From: Cyprinodon diabolis
Taxonomy: Eukaryota > Chordata > Actinopteri > Cyprinodontiformes > Cyprinodontidae
Reading direction: 5' to 3'
Assembly (NCBI GenBank): GCA_030533445.1
Contig: CM060081.1
Coordinates: 38,591,611-38,655,610 of the forward strand
DNA length: 64,000 bases
The first letter of the stretch is position 1. The number at the start of each line of letters is the position of its first letter. Made by a program: the position numbers and the translations under genes. Positions 33,301-64,000 of this stretch are shown here, one piece after another. Under the pieces are notes generated by a model, which worked only from the letters and a program-made list of their open reading frames with translations, had not been told where the DNA came from and did not search any database.

Positions 33301-34849
33301 TTTGATATCTCAGACGAGCCCTGAAGGTTGTTGAAATTCTTTTCTTCCTTTGCCCTTAATTTGGTTTGGTACAGTAGATTAAAGAACATGTGTTTAGTTA
33401 GTGCATTCATGGGTGGACAGAACAAAAAAATTCACCCCCCTGGCAGAATATTTAATTATTTTTTTTCTATTAGTTTATCTTTTGTTTAAATTTAATAAAA
33501 CTCAAATGTTGAAAATAATTGCCACTCGCTGCACACTTAATACTTTATAGAAAAAAAATAAACGGAATCACTGTAACTATACAGTCATTTGTTTACATTA
33601 CTGTTTTTTATTATAATGCTTTTTTTTCATCTCTGCTGCTTAAAGGCTGCACTTTAAAAAATGAAATAGACTAGAGAGCTGTTCTAGACGAAATTTCGTT
33701 TTGTTTACACTTGTGTATACAAAATGACAAAATAAAATCTGTCAAGTCAAAAAAGAAAAACTTTTAAAAACCACTTTAACTGGTGTTCTGGAAATTTAGA
33801 TTGAGATCTTAATTTGGGAATACCACAAGAAATGTATTTATTTTTTTTTCCTATTAAAAGATTACTTTAAACCAAAATCTGTTAATAGTATGACAATTAT
33901 GTAGGCCAAATAGTTTATGAGAAATATTCCTTAAAAATATAAATTTGATTCTTATAAATTAAACACAATAATGTCTTCAGCAAAACCATAATTATAAATG
34001 ATACTCATTAAACTTGTTGAACAAGAGAAAGATTGCTATATTTGTTCATTTTCGGCTTTGGCAAATGTTTTGTGCGAACATTTATAATTTTAGCTTGTAT
34101 TTTTGGATTATATATGTTTTTAATTAAATGGCTACTACCTTAGAAGAAAAAAAATTATCAAAACTAATTTAAGTTCAGTTAATTGAAATTCAAGTAAAAA
34201 ACAAAAATGAACATTTATCTGGAAATAAATAAAATAAATCATAGCACTGTCAGAAAGTAATGACAGGTATTATCAATAAAGAGCTAGTTTATTTAAATTT
34301 AAAATAATTTTACAACATCATGTGGAAGAGGTAATACCATGCAAATTAAAAATCAGCACTACTAATGTAATATAAATATATATATATTGTTATATGAAAA
34401 GAAGGTAGCTGTATTGTACTTTAATGAAGTTATTACTAAACTATATTTAAACGGTGTTCCCTTTCGTCTTGAAACAGATATCTCTTTTCTCAAAGGAATT
34501 TCCTGATTCAAAGGTCAAAGATAAAAATAAATGTTTATTATTTTCTATTTTTTTTTAAGGTTGTTTACACCGATGAGCCTCTTATAAAGCCATTGCATCA
34601 GTTACAGTTCATATAAATGATTGTTCTCTTTAAATCATGCTTTATCATCTTTAAATATTAATTGTACTTAATATATTTTTGTGTGTCTGGCAACAAAAAC
34701 CCAGGATGTATTTTATATTGAATGGTTCCTGTTTTTTTTAATTTTTTTATTACAGTTTTCTATACATCACACTGTAATCTTATTCAATCCCTCCTTTCCT
34801 CTGCAGTTTTAAATATTTATCCCGAGAGCTCAGACTCTTATTGGTTTAT
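30314..34849. other. Very AT-rich intergenic DNA
   Basis: No exon, RNA gene or transposon is recognised. A CTCF-like site at 30963-30977 is listed separately. 31180-31420 and 31990-32330 are less AT-rich and non-repetitive and could be conserved non-coding elements, but this cannot be judged without alignment. A 96-codon frame at 33135-33425 (-) has no motif. Confidence 0.5.
30963..30977 (+). promoter_or_regulatory. CTCF-like core motif
   Basis: GCCACTAGGGGGCAA matches the well-known CTCF core (CCASYAGRKGGC) at every position. It lies in an AT-rich setting about 6.5 kb beyond the probable ephb2 transcript end. Occupancy is inferred only. Confidence 0.45.
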
Positions 34850-35180
34850 TCTGATTCTCTGACATGCTGAGCTCTGAGTGCTTCTGGGGTTAGACGATAG
34901 GTTGGTGGGGGCTTGCTGGTGGTCAAAAGGTAGCTGCTTTGGGGTACCTCTGGGTGCCCCCTCCCCATTGAACTCTTGAACCTTCTCCTCTCCTGCTCAT
35001 GGGGTAAACCTCTTAATGCACGCGCCAGTCTCTGCCAGGTCAGGCCAAGGTCTGTAGCCTTTCACGCTTTTGCTGCTAATGAGGTTTCAAAATCTCCAGC
35101 AGGGTAAAGGGAGTCTGACCTCGACTGGAGAACCTGACGCTGGGAGAGACGGCGATACCCATGGCTAAATCGCTTCTGAC
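34850..35180. repeat. GC-balanced block, probable repeat fragment
   Basis: About 330 bp with CTTCTGGGGTTAGACG, GGTGGGGGCTTGCTGG, CTTTGGGGTACCTCTGGG and CAGTCTCTGCCAGGTCAGG in otherwise AT-rich DNA. No coding frame or terminal repeats. The abrupt composition change suggests an inserted, unclassified repeat. Confidence 0.4.
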
Positions 35181-37519
35181 ATAAAACCATAGAACAATGT
35201 GCAGTAGTCTAGATCTGAGGAAAAAACACAGAGAGAAGGAACAGTACTCAAATGTTTAATTTGACCTCAAAAATGATCTTGGGATTTAAAGCTTTCTTTA
35301 CAGTAGGTAAGTAATTCCTGAAAAGATTCAATCTGACATTTTCGGACATGAAAGAATTCACACATTTTTAGCCAAGTTCTTATGGATGTATATTTAAAAG
35401 GAACATTTTAATGTTTAAACTGCAGGAATCTGGATTATTTTCCCAAGAACTTCTTTTTGTAAATCCACATGAGATCTAAACAAAAAAGAAGCAAAAACAT
35501 AACCAAATAGTGTTATTCACTATAAGGACACACCTGTATAATTATTTAGATATGACATTGTTTATGAATTTGTATTTTTCTTTTGGGAACAAAATCTAAG
35601 CAACTGTCCTTGAAGAAGTTTTCGTCTGTTTATCTTTACTACTACATCAAATGTTGATTTAATATTTTTTGTACAACTAAAAGGCATTTTTTTCCCCCCT
35701 TAGCAATATGCATTTTTATTTACAAGGCTCTTTATGTTATTTATGTTACAAATGGAAACCATACTTTTGTTGCCAAATCTGTACAAGTTCAGATGATTTA
35801 ATAATAAAGGCCCATACATCTCACCTCATCATTTCACGTGAAGTCATTCTACAATGAAATTTAAAGAAGTGCAAAAATGAAATAAATAAATGTTCTTTTA
35901 AATGTCAGCAAACATCTTGCAGAGGCAGACTTGGTCGAACATTTACAAAATATTTTTAGGTGTCTTTAAAATACTGTTGGAATTATCATATATTTTATGT
36001 AAATGTTTTTAGTAAAAGTTGTATTTACTGCAATCTCATTTTTCATGCTTGTTAAATCCTATCATTGCTTTCAAATAGCCTTACTCAGAGTTCATTCTTT
36101 TTATTTCTATTGATTTACTTTTTTGGTACTTACTTATAATTAATAATGAATACATTTTCCAAACCATTATTTCATTCTTTTGATTGAATTCATAGTTTTC
36201 TGTACAAGCTTTATTTTTAGAATAGTTTTAACATTTAATTCATTGCCCAATACATTAGGCATATTCCTCAGTAGTTAACTGTTCTTTTATTTTGAAAATA
36301 AGCTGTTTTTTTTCAATTTCAAAAATCTACTTTTATTGCATATTATCGATTTTATGATGCTATATTTATAATGTCTTTTTTATGCAATAACATAAAACAG
36401 CTTCTGCCTGATATTCTTTATTATAAATTTAAGCACCAAGGGGAGACTTTGGCTGCATGAGGATGAGTCATTTAATAGCTGTAGCTTTATATTGACATGA
36501 TTAATTGCATATTGTACATTATGCATAAAAGGACAGACCGGATATTGAGTATTTAATTATGAGTGATAGATTCTGTTTAAGTTTAGTATTTACAGACAGA
36601 TAATAAAACAGATATATAAACAGTAGTAAGATAATACGAAACATTATAACAATAAATATTTATTGATAGTCCAGATACGTGTATGTTTGTGATATTACAT
36701 GATAATGGATGAATCTAATTGGCATTGGGTTCAAACAGCTCTTGCTTTTTTTAATAATATATTTCAGGAAACAAAAACCTTTTTTAATGTGTCCTGTGGA
36801 TTAAAAAATCTTTTTGAAAGAATAGTTTTTATAATTAGAAAATAAATCCTTCTCCCATGTAAATCACATCAATTAAAAAAACGAAATATAGATAATGTGA
36901 GTATTTAGCATTCTCTGACCTAATATGAAAAAAAAAAACGTCACAAAATGTTACACAGTCTAGTTTGAATCAGATAGAGAAAAGACTCTACTTTAGTTTA
37001 TCGGTAGTTTTACATGATTACCATATTTTAGAAAATGTAAGTAAAAATTGCTACGACAGTTAAATGTTTCTGTTAACTATAATCTTATTTTTTAAATCCT
37101 GAAAAAAAAATATTTGGAACCTCTACCATTTAATTGAGGTGAACTAATGATTTGAAACATAAAAATATCACATTTTAAATGTTATTTAATTTACCTTTCA
37201 AAATTAAAACCATATTTTTTTAAATTAAAAGATACTTGAATTAGAACAGTCAATAAAGAAACCTTTCATCTTATTTATTTGCTGATTTTTACCTTAAGAC
37301 ATCTATAGAAATTAATTATACTTAATGATTTGAATTTTCATATCAATTTTACACTATTTTAACTTAAAAAAAAGTTGCATATTAGATTAGGGTATTTCCA
37401 TTGGTTACACGTGTCTTTAATAATGTAGGCTTTGGTCAGTTCTTTGTTTACAGTGGAAAAAATGGTTCAGAAAACATATATAACATAAATAAACTACTCA
37501 CCACATTTACTGTTTTTCA
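35181..37519. other. Very AT-rich intergenic DNA
   Basis: Long A and T words, no gene or element. It ends where the probable ephb2 3' UTR begins on the minus strand. Confidence 0.55.
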
Positions 37520-37538
37520 TAACAGGTCTTATTTTTTT

Positions 37539-37544
37539 TTTATT
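37539..37544 (-). terminator. Candidate distal polyadenylation signal of ephb2
   Basis: AATAAA on the minus strand, followed by an A-rich stretch. It lies close to the transition to very AT-rich intergenic DNA. Confidence 0.4.
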
Positions 37545-38360
37545 GAGGAGAGTCAATTGGGCTTTCCATTTTTAGAAAATAAAACAAAGACAATATTACA
37601 AATAATGAAATTGTTACATCATTCACAGGGTTACAGTCAATATACATTTATACAGAAATACAGGATCTCCCACATCAGTCACAGTGGTCTGAACCGGCAC
37701 TGGTCTATTATGTGGGCATTAACAGATCAGTGAAACAGGGTTATCCCCCTGACTGCAATAACCAGGAGCCAGAGTGGTAGTGGTGGATGGGGTGTTTGCT
37801 GGGGGCAGATGCGAGCAACAGAGGGGAACACATAGTCACATAGGAGAACACATGTGCCAGGATGCTGTAATTGTAAATGTTTTTTTTTCCAACAGGCGAA
37901 AATACATGAGCTTACTCTTAGCAGCAGCCAATATTTGTCCATCAGCAGCCTGCTCAAGTCCCCCAAAACACTGGAGATTTGCCTGGTGCAGAATTCATAA
38001 AATTAATGGGCTTGAAAATTTCCCTCTGAAAATGTTTGAAAAGCATCAGTAGATGGAGCCCTGGTGCTTCCTGTTGGAGCCATTGAATGAGAACCCTTTT
38101 CTGTTCACAACAGCATGAGGTCGACATCTTTACAGCCTGGATCAGATCACGTTCATGCACACTTTCATGTAACTGCAACAGTGAGACTTAACGCTTTTCC
38201 CCTACCCTTTAAACATTGGCACACTGTAAAAGGTGAGGCTGAATAGTTTTGTTCACCATCAAAGGCGTAAAGAAAAAAACATTCATTAATTAAAAAGATA
38301 CGGCCGGCAAATATGCAAAGCCAGAACTGCGCATTTAAAAAAAAAAAAAGCAATAATCTG

Positions 38361-38366
38361 TTTATT
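38361..38366 (-). terminator. Candidate proximal polyadenylation signal of ephb2
   Basis: AATAAA on the minus strand; 11 bases later a run of about 13 U could serve as the downstream U-rich element. Confidence 0.4.
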
Positions 38367-41300
38367 AACAGATTGCATGTAAATTAAACAATTTTTGTAC
38401 ATAAAATATTCCAAATACACAGGGATTTAAAATTCCTTTAGAAATATTCTTGCTTTAAAATGTAACTCTGAATAATCAGAACCCTCCTCTTTTCTACACA
38501 TTATATTTCCAGTTTCCTGAATTAAACCCAAAGGGGCCCACTGTTCTATCTCCCACCAAACTGCAATAATATAATTAGAAGCATTAGATAAGACTCTTCA
38601 AATTACACAATAAATGCAATACCAGCAATACTACTTGCCTTGCCAAAACAAAAACAAAACAAAAAAAAAAAAGCTGACGCAGTAGTCAGAATAAAGTACC
38701 CTCACCCCGTTTAATGGCAGTTCCTTGAAAATGTCAGGTTTAATTGTATTGATTAATAACTCAAAGTCTTGGCAGCTTTCACAGGCGAACATCTGAATGA
38801 GCCATAATGGGGCTGAAGTAAAGAAACACTGCAACTTGCCAGCCTCTCGCAAAATGTAAATTCATTTCCTGCACATTAAGTGTTTTTCCTGGCGACGGCG
38901 TATTTCCCGTATTGAGAGATGACATGCAGCGTTTCAAAGCAAAACTTCCTAGGAAATGAAATATAGGACAAGCTAAAGGTCAGTAAAAACACGAAAATAT
39001 GGGTGGCATTTAAGTCACGCTATTGCCTCTCACTTCACTTCCCCTTTTTGAATCTTCGGCTTTAAATTGACCTCTGCTTTTATAATGCATGTGATGAAAA
39101 GATTCCAGGGGAATATTTGTTATGTATCCTGCAACAGAGGACTAGAAGAAAACTAAATCAATCCCTATCTGCTTTAAAGTCTGCGGACAGCTGGGGATAA
39201 TGTACGATGGGATGACAGCGGTGCAGTAACTCCGGCTTCGTGCCAAAGCTGCTGTAGTGAGAACATGTAAACTCAGGTCATCGTCTGAGGGTTTGGTTCA
39301 AGCAAACATGAGAAGCATTGTCCAGCGTGGAGGAATCTCACTGGCACATACCATTAGGACAAGACAAGACACAACTGCCACGCAGTCGAATGTTAATGTG
39401 CCTGCTGCTGATGCGTTTTAAACCTGCCGAGACGAACCGGACAACTGGCAAAAGCCAACTAAGAGTAGATCAGAGGAAGCCGTTTGACAGGTGGTCGACA
39501 GGCATGTGTGTTATCAGAAGGACAGAGAGACAAAATCGGTGTTGGGGTAGTCAAGCTATGATCAGGGTGCAACCGCCCCACTGTGACCAGACACATCTGA
39601 CCGATGGTTCACAGCTGGAGGTCCATGTCTGTCTGTCAGCTCTCCGGGCAGAGCCTGGCAGGAGCTCGGCATTACTGCTTATCATTTATTTGCTGTGCGC
39701 GTAAACTCTTGTCTGATTCACCATCTCTGAAGATTCACAGGATTTCTCTGAACTTTTTCCCCCCATACTAACAAAACTTCAACAGGTTAACATCGACAAC
39801 ACAAACCAAGGCTGACAATTCTGTACTTGTGTGACAATTAGTCCTCATAAAATAATACAACAAATGCATTAATGTGAAGAAAAAAAAAAGCTTTTACAAG
39901 ATAAAGCTGTTTATCTACATGGGTTTGTGTTTATGATTTATCCTTCTAAAGACCAAAAAAAAGCAAAACCAAAAGGAAAGCAAAACATCCAGAGGATTGG
40001 CAGCAAAAATAAACTCAGTGCAAAAAGGGAACTATAGAAATTCAAAAAACGCGTATAGTAGAATTGCAACAATATGAGACACATTAGTTTTTTATTCAAC
40101 AAATGTATGATTGTGACTTAACTGTGTGAATGTAAAACAACTGTGCAGTATCAACATTTTAATCTTTTAAGCATAAACATCCTTTTTTTTTAAAAGGAAA
40201 ACTGGAAGAATACTGAATATAATGCTAGACTAATTGCTCCAAATCAAAGCTCGGTGAAATAAACCACTCGGTCAGCATGCTATCAAATACAAGATCCCAC
40301 ACTGTTAGAAGCGACCTTTTTCCTTGTGCATGCGGCACATGAGTGTTCACATACGTACAGACGGCACTTGAGATAAACACCATAAAGAAGGATGCTGTAA
40401 CTGGATTTCTTTGTCTGAATGTTGAGTCTGACGTAAACAGTAGAACCTGTTTTTTTTTTTTTTATGTTTTTCTAAGAATCTCTGTGGAAGTCATTTTGCT
40501 GTTTTTTTCACAAGCTAAAAAGATGCAGCTAAAGGCAACAACTACTAAAATGCTCCCTGTAGTCCCTGTAGACACGTCTTCAGCTCTTGAACTAATCGCC
40601 TACAATAACTATCTCTGAGTCGTCATGTTATGGCAGGTCAAGTGCATCTGATATGTACAGTACAGGATCATGACTCTAGTGCGATGGGAAGAGTTCTATT
40701 TGGCAGACTGTGAATATTTCACTGTGAAAAAAATAAACTAGTCTTTAGTTAGAGGAAGCATGGTCAGAGGGATTCTTCAATACAAAATGTTGACAACATT
40801 AAAAGTTTCTCGCAGTGAGAAAAGTTCTTTTTTTCCTTTTTCTTTCAAGCTGATTTCACTGCATGATTTGTCCATCTGATTAAATGTGGTTTCAACATCA
40901 GTCAAGGCCACATGTTGTCCATTTCATGGTTTGTATTTCATCTTTTTTTACCTGTGGCACCAGTTGCGTTGCGTGCGTAGTTCCCCTTTGTCTTGCAGGT
41001 GGCCACAGAGAACTCTGTGTATCCACATACTGTCCACAATTAAAAACAAGACAAAACTTCCACACCATATTGAGGATGTTCTCCCCAACTCTTACTTTGC
41101 TTCTTTTTTTGCCCTTTTAAAGGGTAGCTCTCCTACTGAGTTCATCTAGTGTACAGCCTTATATCATCTATAAATTTAGATAAACTCCTTTCCTTATCAG
41201 ATTTTCTCTTTTCTTTAAAAAATCTTTACAAAATTACCAGAATAAACCAAAAAAAAGGGGGGATAGTAAATGCTGAAAAAAATGAAACTGGTGGAAGATT

Positions 41301-41611
41301 AAAAAATTAATTTGCTGGTCTATTCTAACCTCCCATGTTTGTGGTTTTAATGGTGGGTTTGGCTGTGGGGGTGCCTGGATTCTTCATCACTTTGATTTCC
41401 ATCATCACAGCTCTTCGCAAATTTATTCCAAGCATGGAGGAAGAGTCAGGGAGAAGGGAGAGGAGAGAGGGAATAGGAGAGATGAACGTTGGGCTTGATG
41501 GCAGTCTGGTGGAAAGACCAGACTTAATACCACACATGAAAAAAGAAAATCCACTCCCTTCTTGACATCCAGAGCCCTGTCTCCCGACACCCTCTGCTCC
41601 TCTGTAGAGGG

Positions 41612-63858
<22,247 letters not shown>

Positions 63859-64000
63859 CTGTGAAAAGAAAAAAAAAAAGTGTGTTACTTGTAACGGATA
63901 AAATAAAACCAGCTTAAACTACATTGTCATCCTCAGAGAATTTACCTCATCTTTAATCTTGCAATCAAACAGACTTATGGAAAGCTCTAAGCCCATAAAA

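Larger units (their letters stand above)
37520..41611 (-). other. ephb2: Probable 3' UTR of ephb2
   Basis: Directly downstream of the ephb2 stop on the minus strand. It is mostly free of recognised transposons and less AT-rich than the DNA beyond 37.4 kb. Near its far end the minus strand carries an AATAAA (37539-37544) preceded by a U-rich, mRNA-tail-like stretch. A second AATAAA at 38361-38366 is followed by a long U run, as at many polyadenylation sites; others lie at 39685-39690, 40091-40096 and 41422-41427. So several 3' ends are possible, the longest UTR being about 4.1 kb. Open frames within it (for example 41325-41615) have no motif. Confidence 0.5.

Overview
The window is vertebrate, almost certainly teleost-fish, nuclear DNA. 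It holds one host gene, the 3' half of an Eph receptor tyrosine kinase (best call ephb2) on the minus strand at about 37.5-63.9 kb, downstream of which lies a 37-kb, AT-rich, gene-free stretch loaded with transposable elements. The fish assignment rests on the transposon set: chromodomain-bearing Ty3/Gypsy elements of Tf1/sushi type, a Tc1 element, L2/Rex-like LINE pieces, tRNA-derived SINEs and short hAT elements, together with an Eph gene of vertebrate exon structure. The species cannot be named from the sequence.

Layout. 1-3044: 3' part of a decayed Ty3/Gypsy chromovirus (+) with its 3' LTR. 5446-10762: a complete, young Ty3/Gypsy chromovirus on the minus strand, with two 483-bp LTRs differing at 2 positions, a 5-bp target duplication, gag, pol joined by a -1 frameshift site, and a primer-binding site that pairs with the predicted 5' end of its own RNA. 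11140-12345 and 18926-19930: two fragments of one LINE family. 15165-16122 and 43835-44628: two copies of a short hAT family; the second sits inside a SINE with an 8-bp duplication. 29063-30313: a full Tc1 element with perfect 29-bp inverted ends and one frameshift in the transposase. SINEs or SINE-like pieces lie at 22.1, 25.0, 43.6 and 44.9 kb. An unclassified repeat occurs at 16.3 and 24.7 kb. Around 25.9-26.4 kb there is a promoter-like cluster (ZNF143/THAP11-type, CRE-type and YY1-like motifs and a donor-like site). The remaining stretches are AT-rich and carry no gene that I can recognise.

The ephb2 part has 11 coding exons that join without any phase conflict into 552 residues plus a stop: second fibronectin III domain, membrane segment, juxtamembrane tyrosines, complete kinase, SAM domain and a C-terminal Val-Glu-Val PDZ ligand. 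The ligand-binding, cysteine-rich and first fibronectin domains must lie beyond 64 kb. A 3' UTR of about 4 kb is likely, ending near 37.5 kb. I see no previously undescribed multi-gene system. The most informative items are the self-primed retroelement, the nested hAT-in-SINE insertion, the tandem splice acceptor in ephb2 and the promoter-like cluster at 26 kb.
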